From: JADKAV01 sp963732355
GTDB taxonomy: Bacteria > Actinomycetota > Actinomycetes > S36-B12 > UBA10799
Direction: 5' to 3'
Length of the DNA: 64,000 nt
Assembly (NCBI GenBank): GCA_963732355.1
Contig: CAVSZD010000007.1
Coordinates: 186,001 to 250,000, forward strand
The notes under the pieces were generated by a model, which searched no databases, was not told the DNA's origin, and worked only from the letters and a program-made list of their open reading frames with translations. Positions 16,527-26,043 of this stretch are shown here, piece after piece. A program made the position numbers and the translations under genes. Position 1 is the first letter of the stretch. Every line of letters starts with the position of its first letter.

Positions 16527-17191
16527 AGGCGGCTGACCAACCACCCTGCGCCGGCCACCGCCACCAGGTCGAACCACCCGTATCCACCGGCAGCCACCGA
16601 GGGCGGATTGCCCATCGGCACCCACCCGAGGATCGTGTCCACCGGCTGCCAGGTCCACACACCCCACCGCGTGCCCAGCACCTCCAGCCACGACACCACC
16701 CAGAAGGCCCCCACGAACAGCAGCGGGGAGCGTCCCCAGCGAAGGAAGCCCAATAGGCACAGCGCCCAGAACGCTCCGAGGGCGTCCTGGCGCGAACCCG
16801 CAAGCGCATACAGCGCGACAACAATCACGACCGTCACGGTCACCCGCACCAGCAGCCGCGCGTGCTTGCGCGCCCACCCCCAGCTCGCGAAATCCAGCGC
16901 TGCCAGATAGACCAACCCGTGTCCCGCTGGCACGTAAGCGGGCACCGCACCCAGTCGGTACTCGTAGACCCCCAGCCAGCCGCTGAACACCAGCTCGACG
17001 ACCGTTGCGAAGGCCACGACGATCCCGACCTGCCACCGGACGAGCACAGGCTGAGCCGCACTCAGCGCCACGAGCAGTGCGGTGGTGAGCAGGCCCAGCA
17101 GCCACTGCCCGGCAAGGCCGACCGTGGTGTCGAGGGCCAGAGTCACCGGGATCCACACCAGGATCACCGCCAGCGCGCGCGGCGATCTCAC
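16301..17191 (-). CDS. Polytopic membrane protein, unknown family
   Basis: 296 residues from GTG 17191, which overlaps the stop of the upstream transporter gene by 4 bp. About seven hydrophobic segments are followed by TWQPVDTILGWVPMGNPPS and a last helix near GWLVSRL. After that the frame continues for about 70 polar residues antisense to hisN (226 bp overlap), ending DQKSP. A neighbouring frame would stop at 16513, almost exactly at the hisN end, so a one-base frameshift near 16540 may have created this tail. I do not recognise the family. Confidence 0.7.
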   Translation of the reverse strand: MRSPRALAVILVWIPVTLALDTTVGLAGQWLLGLLTTALLVALSAAQPVLVRWQVGIVVAFATVVELVFSGWLGVYEYRLGAVPAYVPAGHGLVYLAALDFASWGWARKHARLLVRVTVTVVIVVALYALAGSRQDALGAFWALCLLGFLRWGRSPLLFVGAFWVVSWLEVLGTRWGVWTWQPVDTILGWVPMGNPPSVAAGGYGWFDLVAVAGAGWLVSRLQPCLSMLRTSSWSRPLLVNAEDPSSAGSPVQPVMIPPASSTTGTSAAMSQRFSVGSQAMSTQPSATMTCDQKSP

Positions 17192-18291
17192 GGCAGCGCC
17201 GCGCCGGTCCCGGTGGGGTCGCTGGGCGGCGGACTGAAGCCCGCTTTGGAGCCGGTGTTGACCCAGAACCGGATGCTGGAGTACAGAACCGCGACCAACG
17301 GCACCGCGATGACCGCACCCACGATCCCCGCCAGCACGGTGCCGCAGGCCACCGCCACACCCACTGCCAGCGGGTGCAGGTGCACGGCTTTGCTCATGAC
17401 CAAAGGCTGCAGCACGTGGCCTTCGAACTGCCCCACCAGCACGATGAGCACGATCACACCCAGCGCGATCAATGGCCCCCGTGCCGCCAGAGCCACAACT
17501 GCCGCAATCGCGGTGGCGATGGGTGCGCCGATCAGGGGAATGAACGAGAACAGGAAGACCAGTAGCGCCAGCGGGAACGCCAGAGGCACCCGGAAGATCA
17601 ACAAGCCGATCAGGACGAGCACGGCGTTGACGAAGGCGACAATCACGATGCCCCGCGTGTACCCGGCGAACGAACCCCAGGCGACCTGACCGACACCGTC
17701 GATCCGGCCGCGTTGGCGCTGCGGGAACAGGCCCACCATCCACTCCCAGATCTCGCGCCCGCCGACGAGGAAGAACACCGAGGCGAAGATCGCGAGCGCG
17801 AAGCCGGTGAAGAACTCCACGATCGTGCCCGACGCCCCGATCGCTGTGGTCGCGAGGTCACTCTGGTGTTCGGTGATCCAGGTACGCGCCGCGTTCACGT
17901 ATTCAGTGATCGCGTCGGAGGTCAGATGCAGGGGGCCGGTCTGCATCCACTGCAGGATCTCGTCGATACCTTGTCTGAACTGGATGGAAAGACCCTGCAC
18001 CTGCCCGGCGACCTGGGTACCGATGAATGTGAACACGCCCAGGATGATCGACACGACCGCGATCAGGCCCAGCGTGACTGCAGCCCCGCGGGGCATGAAC
18101 CTCTGCAGGACATTGACCAGCGGGCCGACCAGCGCGGAGATGATCAGAGCGACGAAGATCGCCACGGCCACGAATTCGATGGCGATGACACTGCGAATGG
18201 CCACGTAGGCCACTGCCAGCAGCACGAGAAGCCGCCATCCGAAGGCCGCTGCCACCTGCAACCCATGGGGAATCTCGTCGTCGGGCCGCAC
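17188..18291 (-). CDS. AI-2E/PerM family membrane protein
   Basis: 367 residues with about eight hydrophobic segments. The central loop and the late FSFIPLIGAPIATAIAAVVAL and GQFEGHVLQPLVMSKAVHLHP blocks are the signature of the AI-2E transporter (UPF0118/PerM) family, members of which export autoinducer-2 or act as ion antiporters. The substrate here is unknown. The gene shares an overlap with the downstream unknown membrane protein, suggesting the two work together. Confidence 0.88.
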   Translation of the reverse strand: MRPDDEIPHGLQVAAAFGWRLLVLLAVAYVAIRSVIAIEFVAVAIFVALIISALVGPLVNVLQRFMPRGAAVTLGLIAVVSIILGVFTFIGTQVAGQVQGLSIQFRQGIDEILQWMQTGPLHLTSDAITEYVNAARTWITEHQSDLATTAIGASGTIVEFFTGFALAIFASVFFLVGGREIWEWMVGLFPQRQRGRIDGVGQVAWGSFAGYTRGIVIVAFVNAVLVLIGLLIFRVPLAFPLALLVFLFSFIPLIGAPIATAIAAVVALAARGPLIALGVIVLIVLVGQFEGHVLQPLVMSKAVHLHPLAVGVAVACGTVLAGIVGAVIAVPLVAVLYSSIRFWVNTGSKAGFSPPPSDPTGTGAALP

Positions 18292-18388
18292 TCGCTCATC
18301 GTGCCATGCGGATTCGGCCCCACGCGGGTGGTTGCGCCGTTTAACGTGTACTCAACCGCTCGATCGAACATTCACGGAGGTGACACGG

Positions 18389-20170
18389 GTGACTACGGTG
18401 CGCACTTGGGGTCCGGTGATGCGCCGGTCCTTCGCCACTGTGGACACCCAGATCGACCTCCAGGACCACCGCGAACCGCTCGACCTGCTGCGGGTGGCCG
18501 GCGACCGCGATCCCGAACTCACCGAAGCGGTCCGCGAGGCCTCCAGCAGGGCCGAGACCCTGCTCGTCATCGCCGGTGGCCGAGTGCGGGCCGCTCTGGA
18601 CCGTCGTCCGGTGCGGGGCAACGTGCTGGCGACCTCAGCGATCCGCCACACCCACGAACAGATCCTTTCGACCGATCAGCCCATCCTCGATCTCGGCGGG
18701 CCCGTTTGCGCCGACCATCCCTGGCTCGGCAGGTGGGATCCCGCCAGCCTGGTCAGCCTGCCGCTGGCGGCTGAGGACACCACCTTCGGCGTGCTGCTGG
18801 CGCTGAACTACCGCAAGGCGTTCGACACCGAGGCCGTGGACCGATTGCGGGCTACCGCGCAGCGGCTGGGCCTGATCCTTGCCCTGCGGCAGGCCCAGCA
18901 ACGACTTGAGCTGGCCCAGCTCGCCCTGGATGCTAACCCAGTGCCGACCGCCGGTCTGGATTACAGCGGCCGGATCGCGGCGTGGAACCGAGCGGCTGAG
19001 CAGACCTACGAAGTGTCCGCGCCCGAGGCTCTGGGCCAGCGGCTGCGAGACCTGGTTCGAACCGAGCAGGGCGCAGACGGGACGGCCTGGCAGGAGTCGG
19101 CCAATCGTCCGATCACGCCGGTGCACGTCAGCGCCGCTCAGCAGGGCGACCTCACCGGGATCTCCTTCACCGACCGCTCGGCGGAGTTGCAGGCAGCAGA
19201 CGACCTCGCGCTTCAACAGTCCCTATCGGTGATGCTGCTGGAGTCCGTGCCGGGCCGTGCCTGTGTCCTGGATTCCGAGGGCATCGTGGTGGCCACCAAT
19301 GCCGACTTCGACCGGCAGGGACCATTGGGCCGCGGACGGCGCTCCGCGCTGGCACCCGGAAGCGACTACCTCGCGTGGCTGGCCGGGATCGATGACGAGC
19401 TGCAGCGCCGCCTGCAGGACGTGCTCGACGGCGACCTGCCCAGCCTGAGCCGTGAGATCGAAAGCACCTACCGCCGCCGCCAGACCTGGACCGAGATCCA
19501 CGCCCGGGCCGCGCGTCACCCGCACGCCGCGGCACTTGTGCTGCACATCGACATCACAGAGCGCAAGGAGACCGAACTCGATCTGCACCACAAAGCCACC
19601 CACGATCCGCTGACGGGCTTGCCGAACCGGGTCCTGCTGGTCGACCGCTTGACACATGCCTTGAACCGAGCGGCCCGCAATCACGGCAACGTCGGGATCG
19701 TGTACTGCGACCTCGACCGTTTCAAGGAGGTCAACACCACCTTCGGGCACTCCGGCGGTGACCAACTGCTGGTGCAGGTGGGACGCAGGCTACGCGCTGC
19801 CTGCCGGACCTCCGACACCGTCGCCCGGGTGTCCGGCGACGAGTTCGTCGTGCTGCTCGAGGATGTCAACTCCCGCGAAGAGGTTGAGGAAGTCGCGAAC
19901 CGGATCCTGACCTCCCTCGCCGTTCCTGTCCAGGTCGACGAAGGTGAGGCCCACACCGGGGCCAGCCTCGGGCTTGCCCTCAGCGCCGGGATCCCGCGCG
20001 CGGGCATGGGCAGTGTTCAGAAACTCGTGCGCCAGGTTGATGCGGCGATGTATGCGGCCAAGGACGCCGGACGCAACCAGTACGCGTGGTTCAGCCCCGA
20101 GATGCTCGAGAAGGAGCAGTCCCGTCCCAACTTCCTTGAGGTCATGGCCCGGCGCCTGCTGAATCGATGA
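18389..20170 (+). CDS. GAF-PAS-GGDEF diguanylate cyclase
   Basis: 593 residues from GTG 18389, which has ACGGAGG 8 nt upstream; GTG 18380 and ATG 18419 are alternatives. An N-terminal GAF-like domain (to about residue 170) is followed by a PAS domain (LDANPVPTAGLDYSGRIAAWN), a second PAS-like region and a C-terminal GGDEF domain starting HKATHDPLTGLPNR. The active-site loop is RVSGDEFVV, an SGDEF variant that is usually still active. No EAL domain is present. It lies 32 bp before the second, larger GGDEF gene, so the pair probably feeds one c-di-GMP circuit. Confidence 0.88.
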   Translation: MTTVRTWGPVMRRSFATVDTQIDLQDHREPLDLLRVAGDRDPELTEAVREASSRAETLLVIAGGRVRAALDRRPVRGNVLATSAIRHTHEQILSTDQPILDLGGPVCADHPWLGRWDPASLVSLPLAAEDTTFGVLLALNYRKAFDTEAVDRLRATAQRLGLILALRQAQQRLELAQLALDANPVPTAGLDYSGRIAAWNRAAEQTYEVSAPEALGQRLRDLVRTEQGADGTAWQESANRPITPVHVSAAQQGDLTGISFTDRSAELQAADDLALQQSLSVMLLESVPGRACVLDSEGIVVATNADFDRQGPLGRGRRSALAPGSDYLAWLAGIDDELQRRLQDVLDGDLPSLSREIESTYRRRQTWTEIHARAARHPHAAALVLHIDITERKETELDLHHKATHDPLTGLPNRVLLVDRLTHALNRAARNHGNVGIVYCDLDRFKEVNTTFGHSGGDQLLVQVGRRLRAACRTSDTVARVSGDEFVVLLEDVNSREEVEEVANRILTSLAVPVQVDEGEAHTGASLGLALSAGIPRAGMGSVQKLVRQVDAAMYAAKDAGRNQYAWFSPEMLEKEQSRPNFLEVMARRLLNR

Positions 20171-20202
20171 AGGAACCGATGCCCGTAATACTCTGATCTT
20201 GT

Positions 20203-23200
20203 ATGAAACCTCACGGGGAGGGGCCCACCGGGCTCACAGCCGCGGAGATGCTGTCGCTGGAGCAGGAGGTGGTGCACAGCATCCCCGACATCGCTTTGCG
20301 CTACGCACCCGACGGGGTGGTCACGTGGGCCTCACCATCGCTGTTCCACTGCCTCGGATACCGCCCCGAAGATGTTGTCGGCACAAGGTTCAGGATGGTC
20401 TCCGACGAGGACACCGTCGCGTTAGTTGACGACTTCCAGCAGGCGCTGACCCGACACCTCGACCGCATCGGGCTCCGGTTCGACCTGCGTAAGGCTGACG
20501 GCACCAAGGTGGCCGCTGAAGCGATGCTGCGCTTCGAGTACGACGATGCGGGAAATCACCTTTCCACCTTGTCCATCCTGCGCATCCTCGGCCAGACCGG
20601 TGAGCCGGAACGCCTCTTCCCGATCCTGTCCGAGCACGCCACCGACGTCATCATCATCCTCGACAATCGTGGCTACTTGGTCTGGGCCTCGGCATCCACG
20701 ACCCGAGTCCTGGGCTTCGACGTCGCGAGCCTCATAGGCGAGGTCAGGCCGTTAGTTCCGGCCGAGGATCTGCCTGGTCTGTACGACTGGTTCGCCAGTT
20801 GCATCGAGAGCCGATCCACAGCAGCGAACCGCCGCATCCGGGTCCTGCGCATCGACGGGTCGTGGCTGTGGATGGACATGAGCGCGGTGTTCGTCCGTAA
20901 CAGCGAAGCAGAGCTGGAGTACGCGGTCGCTACTCTGCGTGACGTCCACGTTCAGGTACTGGCTGAAGAAGCCCTGCGGGAGGCTGAGCGAACCTTCTCG
21001 TGTCTAGCGGATTACACCACCGATATCGTCTACCGCTCGTCGACCGAAGGCATCATCAACTGGATCTCCCCGTCTGTGACCGCCCTGCTGGGCTGGACTC
21101 CCGAGGAGGCTCTGGGCCGCGAGGCGGCGCAGTTCGTCCACCCGGACGACCTGAGCTTGATCGAGATGAACGCACAACGCACTGTTGGTGGGCGCTTCCC
21201 GACCGTCGAGGTGCGACTGCGCACCAGTTCCGGGGAGTATCGCTGGGTTGAGTTGAGCCGCGGATTGATCTTCGACGAAGAAGGCACCACGGTCGGGCGG
21301 GTCGGCGGGATTCGCGACCTGCAAGAACACCGCCGGGCCCGCACCGAACTCGCCGCCAGCGAGCAGAAGTTCCGCGCGGCGATGCGTGACTCCGCCGTTG
21401 CCATGTGTCTGGTGACCCCGGAAGGAGGTATCACCACGGCCAACGCTGCCATGTGCGACTTCCTCGGACGGTCGATGGAAGAGACGATCGGAACGCACTG
21501 GCAGGAGATCCTTCGACCGGCGGAGGTGCCCGAGGACGAGGAGAACGTGCGGCTGATGCGAGCCGGTGAGCAGGACTCCTTCAGTGGGGTGCGCCATTAC
21601 GCCCGGCCTGACGGCACCCGCGTCATCGGCCACGTGACAGTGAGCGCCTTGCGCGATGACGAGGATGTACTCACGGAGTTCGTGGTGCAGATCCTGGACA
21701 TCACAGCCCGGGAGCAGGAACGACAGTTAGTGGCGGACTCGGAAGCGCACTACCGACTGCTGGCCGATTCGGTCACTGACGTCGTCGTGCAGTGCGACGA
21801 CAACGGCAGCGTGCTGTGGGCCTCGCGGTCGTTGACGGCTGCTACGGGCTTGTGGCCCTCGGACGCGGTCGGCAGGCCCTTCATCGACATGCTCCACCCC
21901 AACGACATCGAGGCCGTCCAGCGCACACTCGGGGAGGTCCGCCGTGGCCGCACCTGTGAGCTTGAAGTGCGAGTGGGCACGGCCGCCGGCGAGTTCCATT
22001 GGTTCGCTCTCACCGTTCGGCCGCCGTTCGAAGACGGCAGTGCCACCCCCGGGTGCGTGGCCACAATGCGCGACATCCGCAACGAGATCCGCGTTCGCGC
22101 CCTGCTCGCCGAGCGGGAGGCGGAGTTCCGCGAGATCGCCGAGCACGCCGCCGATGTCGTCTTCCGGATGGACGCCTCGGACACCATCACGTGGATCTCC
22201 CCCAGCATCGGGGAGGTCCTGGGGTACGCCTTCCGCGACGTTCTCGGCCAGGATCCCAAGGTCTTCGTACATCCTGAAGATCTGCCCGGCTTCTACGCCT
22301 TCGCGAACGGTCTGCTGCCCAACGAACCCGAACGTGTGACTCTGCGCGCCCACTGCGCCGACGGACAGTACCGGTGGTTCTCAGCCATCGCCACGAAGAT
22401 CACTGACGAACAAGGAACCCTGGTGAGCCAGATCGTGGGCCTGCGAAACATCGACAAGGAGGTCCAGGCCGTCACCGCCCTGGCACGCAGCGAGGAGCAG
22501 TTCCGGCTCGCCATGGTCTCCGCGCCCAGTGGGATGGCCGTCGTGGACCTGACCGGGCAGTTCGTGCAGGTCAACGACACACTGGCTGAGATCACCGGGC
22601 GCTCGCGGCCGTGGCTGCAGGAGCACAAGCTGTCAGAGGTCGTGGACCCCGACGACTGGCCTTCGGTCAAGCGACTGCACGACCGCCTGACCGGCGGCGA
22701 AGTTCCGGCCGCTGTGGTCGAGTGCCGCCTGATGCACGCCGACGGCCACACCCTGTGGGCACAGAGCTCACTGGCCGTTCTGCGCGACGAGCGCGGCCAG
22801 CCGGTGAGTTTCGTGGCCCAGTTCGTCGACATCAGCGATGCCCGGGCCGCGCACGAGGCACTGCGCCACGCTGCCACCCACGACCCCCTTACCCTGTTGG
22901 GCAACCGCCGCGGACTGGCCGAATCGCTCGACGACCTGCTCACCCAACAACCGCGGACAGGAACCCGCATTGGCGTTCTTGCCCTGGACCTCGACGGGCT
23001 GAAACCGATCAACGACCAGTTCGGCCACCCTGCTGGCGATCACGTCCTGGTCGCCGCCAGTGAACGTCTGCGCAAGGCGGTGCGCAGCGATGACGTCCTT
23101 GCCCGAGTCGGAGGAGACGAGTTCATCGTCGTCCTGCGCGGGATCCATACCCTCGAGCAGATGATCAACATCGCCGAGAAGATCCGATCCAGCCTCTCCC

Positions 23201-23391
23201 AACCCGTCGACCTGGGTCATGGTGCGAACACCCGGATCAAGGTCAGCATCGGTGGCGTACTGGTTCAGGCAGGCCACGACGCGGACAGCGTTCTCAAGAG
23301 CGCCGACCGCGCCCTCTACGACGCGAAACAGACAGGTGGGAACCGCGTGGTCGTGCGCCACCCCATCAGCGCGGCGCCGCCGCCCGTCTGA
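20203..23391 (+). CDS. Seven-PAS GGDEF diguanylate cyclase
   Basis: 1062 residues. Seven successive PAS-like domains can be read at roughly residues 15-130, 140-265, 265-390, 390-515, 515-640, 640-765 and 765-890, each with an 'F..l.....d.v...d..G.i.w.s.s...llG' pattern. The C-terminal GGDEF domain (HAATHDPLTLLGNRRGL ... RVGGDEFIVVLRG) is canonical. There is no membrane segment, so it is a soluble sensor that makes c-di-GMP. A TAATAC at 20186 upstream of ATG 20203 may be a -10 element. The last 26 bp overlap the convergent P450 gene. Confidence 0.92.
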   Translation: MKPHGEGPTGLTAAEMLSLEQEVVHSIPDIALRYAPDGVVTWASPSLFHCLGYRPEDVVGTRFRMVSDEDTVALVDDFQQALTRHLDRIGLRFDLRKADGTKVAAEAMLRFEYDDAGNHLSTLSILRILGQTGEPERLFPILSEHATDVIIILDNRGYLVWASASTTRVLGFDVASLIGEVRPLVPAEDLPGLYDWFASCIESRSTAANRRIRVLRIDGSWLWMDMSAVFVRNSEAELEYAVATLRDVHVQVLAEEALREAERTFSCLADYTTDIVYRSSTEGIINWISPSVTALLGWTPEEALGREAAQFVHPDDLSLIEMNAQRTVGGRFPTVEVRLRTSSGEYRWVELSRGLIFDEEGTTVGRVGGIRDLQEHRRARTELAASEQKFRAAMRDSAVAMCLVTPEGGITTANAAMCDFLGRSMEETIGTHWQEILRPAEVPEDEENVRLMRAGEQDSFSGVRHYARPDGTRVIGHVTVSALRDDEDVLTEFVVQILDITAREQERQLVADSEAHYRLLADSVTDVVVQCDDNGSVLWASRSLTAATGLWPSDAVGRPFIDMLHPNDIEAVQRTLGEVRRGRTCELEVRVGTAAGEFHWFALTVRPPFEDGSATPGCVATMRDIRNEIRVRALLAEREAEFREIAEHAADVVFRMDASDTITWISPSIGEVLGYAFRDVLGQDPKVFVHPEDLPGFYAFANGLLPNEPERVTLRAHCADGQYRWFSAIATKITDEQGTLVSQIVGLRNIDKEVQAVTALARSEEQFRLAMVSAPSGMAVVDLTGQFVQVNDTLAEITGRSRPWLQEHKLSEVVDPDDWPSVKRLHDRLTGGEVPAAVVECRLMHADGHTLWAQSSLAVLRDERGQPVSFVAQFVDISDARAAHEALRHAATHDPLTLLGNRRGLAESLDDLLTQQPRTGTRIGVLALDLDGLKPINDQFGHPAGDHVLVAASERLRKAVRSDDVLARVGGDEFIVVLRGIHTLEQMINIAEKIRSSLSQPVDLGHGANTRIKVSIGGVLVQAGHDADSVLKSADRALYDAKQTGGNRVVVRHPISAAPPPV

Positions 23392-24562
23392 CCTGCAACG
23401 GCATCCCGCCGACCGGTCGCAGCGTGACCTCCGGCTTCATCCGGACCTGCCTGACCACCTTGAACGTGTAGCGCTCGCGCAGGTGGTCCAGGATGATCGG
23501 CCCCTCCACCAGGGACATCCCCCGGCCGATGCACAACCGCGGTCCAGCCCCGAACGGGACGTAGCCGGTGCGCGGGATCGTTCGACTCGGGTCGAAGGCT
23601 TCCGGGTTCTCCCAGGCCGCAGGATGGCGGTGCAGCAGGTACGGGGACGTGATGATGAGCGCACCCTCGGGGATCTCGACGCCGGCGAGCTCGTCGGGCC
23701 CCAGCGACTGGCGCGTGATCAACCACGCCGGCGGGTACAGCCGCAGCGCCTCGTTGAAGACGTCCACGCTGCTGGCGTCGGTCGGGTGCTGAGCGAGCAG
23801 ATACAGGCTCCAGGTGAGTGCGCTTGCCACCGTCTCGTGGCCCGCGACCAGGAACGTGACGACCTGATCGCGCACGGTTTGCGGGTCGGCGCCGTCCTGC
23901 AGGAGGCGCAGCAGCGTGCCGTCGGGCGCCGGTGTTGCGGTGAGCTCGCGAACGGCTTGATCCAGCCGTGCCTTGGCCGCGGCGAGTTGTCGGTTGTTGG
24001 GCGTCGGTAGCCAGAGGGGGGCCGACAGCGGCGAGGACTTCTTGACGACCACTTCCAGCCCGGACAGCGTCGCCTCGGCCAGGTCGGCCGCGCTGCCCGT
24101 GAGGTCCGCGCCGAACAGCACCTCCCCCACCACTTCCAGCGTGATCCGCAGGATGTCCGCGTCGACGTCTCGCACACCGTCCGTCCAGGAGATCCGGGAG
24201 CAAGCCGCTTGGGTGGCCTTCTCCACCGCCGGTGCCAAGTCCGCCCCAAACGCGGGCTGCACGACGGGTCGCTGCGTGCGCCACAGATCGGTGTCAGCAG
24301 TGAGCAGCCCGAAGCCGGTGAGCAGACTCAGGCGGCGGTATTGCAGCGTGTCCTTGCCGTAGTTCTTGTGGTTGCCCCGCAGCACCCGGTCCACCGCGTT
24401 GGGGTGGTTGACCAGATACGTGGGCGGGCTGGGGACCGGGAACTGCACGACATCGCCGTGCTTGCGCCACTGGTGACCGAGGAAGCCCAACGGGTCCCGA
24501 ATCATCGTCGGGGCACCGCGCATCATGTCCAGGCCGCTGGGCCCGGGCGCGGTCAGTTCCAC
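23366..24562 (-). CDS. Cytochrome P450
   Basis: 398 residues, a normal size for a soluble bacterial P450. The I-helix reads FLVAGHETVASALTW (oxygen-activating AGxET), the K-helix gives EALRLYPP (ExxR), and the heme-ligand loop is FGAGPRLCIGRGMSLVE. The pattern, including PxYLVNHPNAVDRVL near the start, resembles fatty-acid or alkane hydroxylase-like P450s; the substrate is unknown. No ferredoxin is adjacent. Its end overlaps the multi-PAS gene by 26 bp. Confidence 0.93.
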   Translation of the reverse strand: MELTAPGPSGLDMMRGAPTMIRDPLGFLGHQWRKHGDVVQFPVPSPPTYLVNHPNAVDRVLRGNHKNYGKDTLQYRRLSLLTGFGLLTADTDLWRTQRPVVQPAFGADLAPAVEKATQAACSRISWTDGVRDVDADILRITLEVVGEVLFGADLTGSAADLAEATLSGLEVVVKKSSPLSAPLWLPTPNNRQLAAAKARLDQAVRELTATPAPDGTLLRLLQDGADPQTVRDQVVTFLVAGHETVASALTWSLYLLAQHPTDASSVDVFNEALRLYPPAWLITRQSLGPDELAGVEIPEGALIITSPYLLHRHPAAWENPEAFDPSRTIPRTGYVPFGAGPRLCIGRGMSLVEGPIILDHLRERYTFKVVRQVRMKPEVTLRPVGGMPLQVRRAAAPR

Positions 24563-24595
24563 GCTCTTGATCCTGCCAGGTGGGGCTCGGCCGCC

Positions 24596-24856
24596 TCAGC
24601 GTGGGCGATACACGTCAGAGCGGTGCTGGATGGCCATGATGGAGACAAACGTCTCGTGGATCTCGTAGACCACGCGGTAGTCCCCCCGGCGTGCGCTGTG
24701 CAGTCCCTGGATTTCGAAGCGCAGAGGCTTACCCACTTTGTGAGGGTTCTCCGTCAATGACCCATAGATGAACTCCACTGCGGCCGCCGCGGCTTTCTCT
24801 GGCAGGCGCTCTATCGAACGCACCGCTGTCGCCGTCCAGATGACGGCGAAACTCAC
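24596..24856 (-). CDS. RelE/ParE-family toxin
   Basis: 86 residues with the RelE-type core: VIWTATAVRSIERLPEKAAAA at the start and RFEIQGLHSARRGDYRVVYEIHE in the middle, ending RSDVYRP. RelE toxins cleave mRNA in the ribosomal A site; the basic residues in the RRGDYRVVYE block fit that fold. It overlaps the antitoxin gene by 4 bp, the standard antitoxin-first arrangement of a type II module. Confidence 0.88.
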   Translation of the reverse strand: MSFAVIWTATAVRSIERLPEKAAAAAVEFIYGSLTENPHKVGKPLRFEIQGLHSARRGDYRVVYEIHETFVSIMAIQHRSDVYRPR

Positions 24857-25134
24857 GGCCTGATCCTGGCCAGTGCTTGATCCTTGGTCATGACTTCGAC
24901 TTGTCCCGCTAGCAACTCGCTACGGGAAGCTCGGATCTGGGACAGAACCTCAGGGTCGCTGAGCAACGCAAGGGTCTCCTCCAGCGACTCCAGATCATCG
25001 GCGCTGATCAGGACGGCCGCAGGACGTCCGTGCTTAGTGATGGTGACCCGGGCGTGCTCAACTTCGACCTGCTCCACGACCTCGGACAGTCGGTTCTTCA
25101 CATCAGCCAGTGGCAGACGATCTAACGTACTCAT
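24853..25134 (-). CDS. Phd/YefM-family antitoxin
   Basis: 93 residues. LPLADVKNRLSEVVEQVE followed by VTITKHGRPAAVLIS is the DNA-binding Phd/YefM fold; the acidic C-terminal half would wrap the toxin. On the coding strand the upstream DNA contains the AT-rich AAAAATATAGCC, a likely -10 under autorepression. It pairs with the RelE-type toxin directly downstream. Confidence 0.9.
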   Translation of the reverse strand: MSTLDRLPLADVKNRLSEVVEQVEVEHARVTITKHGRPAAVLISADDLESLEETLALLSDPEVLSQIRASRSELLAGQVEVMTKDQALARIRP

Positions 25135-25193
25135 GTCCAGAAGTATGGCTATATTTTTCGGGGCAGGTCAAGAGCCACGACCTTGCTGTGGAT

Positions 25194-25436
25194 CTACTTC
25201 TTGACCTTGTCGATGAGGCCCTCGATGGAGGTCTTCGCCTGGTCGACCCAGCCGGAAGCCTGCGACGTGCCGGTGCCCAGCAGTTCCTTCGCTTTGCCAG
25301 CGGCCTTGTCGAGCTGCTTCTTGGCGTCGCCGGCCATACGGTCGATACGGCCCTCGTTCTCGAGGTCCTTGTTGCCGGTCACAGCGCCTGCCGCGATCTT
25401 CGCCCGGCCCTTGATTCCGTCCTGATTGATAGCCAT
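25194..25436 (-). CDS. CsbD-family stress protein
   Basis: 80 residues from ATG 25436 with AAAGGAGCC just upstream; the longer upstream frame is shadow. It is a small, highly charged helix-forming protein (MAINQDGIKGRAKIAAGAVTG, then GDAKKQLDKAAGKAKE), the CsbD pattern. CsbD is a general-stress protein of unknown molecular function in Bacillus, and similar proteins are widespread in actinobacteria. It stands alone with its own ribosome site. Confidence 0.9.
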   Translation of the reverse strand: MAINQDGIKGRAKIAAGAVTGNKDLENEGRIDRMAGDAKKQLDKAAGKAKELLGTGTSQASGWVDQAKTSIEGLIDKVKK

Positions 25437-25502
25437 GTTGTGGCTCCTTTCTCTATTTCCAGGGTACGTGAGCCGTGGACACCAGAGCCCGGACTCGCTT
25501 GG

Positions 25503-26043
25503 ATGCTCAGCGTGAGATCCTTCATAGTCCTGCCGGGAATATTCAACTCCGGGCCGACGCATTGGCAGACGCTCTGGGAGGCCGTGGACCCTGCATTCGT
25601 GCGGTTCGAGCCGCCGGATTGGGACCGCCCGGTGGCCTCGGAATGGGTCGCCGCGCTGGAGGCCGCAGTGGTCTCTGCACCCGAACCTCCCGTGCTGGTG
25701 GCGCACAGCCTGGCGTGCTTGCTGGTCCCGATGTGGGCCGCGCAGTCCGACGTCACCGGTGGCCGCTGCGTTCATGGTCGCGCCGGTGGATCCGACCTCA
25801 CCGGAGTTCCCGACCGCTGCCGAGGGGTTCGCCGACGTCCCGCGCGACCCATTGCCGTTCCCGTCGCTGGTGGTGGGCAGCCTCGATGACCCGTACGCGA
25901 GCGTCGACTTCGCGCGTGGGTTGGCCGCCGACTGGGGATCGGACTTCGTCGTGGCCGGAGCGCTGGGCCACATCAACGCCGACTCCGGTCTTGGCGACTG
26001 GCCGCAAGGGCGGGCGTTGCTGGCCGGATTGCTCACGCCATGA
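25503..26043 (+). pseudogene. RBBP9/YdeN-type serine hydrolase, one frameshift
   Basis: The first frame gives VLPGIFNSGPTHWQTLWE and the nucleophile VAHSLACLLV; the second gives VAAAFMVAPVDP, GSLDDPYAS and GHINADSGLGDWP with the catalytic Asp and His. Removing one G at about 25758 (ACCGGTGGCC) joins them into a normal protein of about 180 residues. ATG 25503 or GTG 25512 may start it. All catalytic residues survive, so the break is recent or a sequence error. RBBP9-like proteins are small serine hydrolases of unclear substrate. It overlaps the next gene by 4 bp. Confidence 0.8.
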
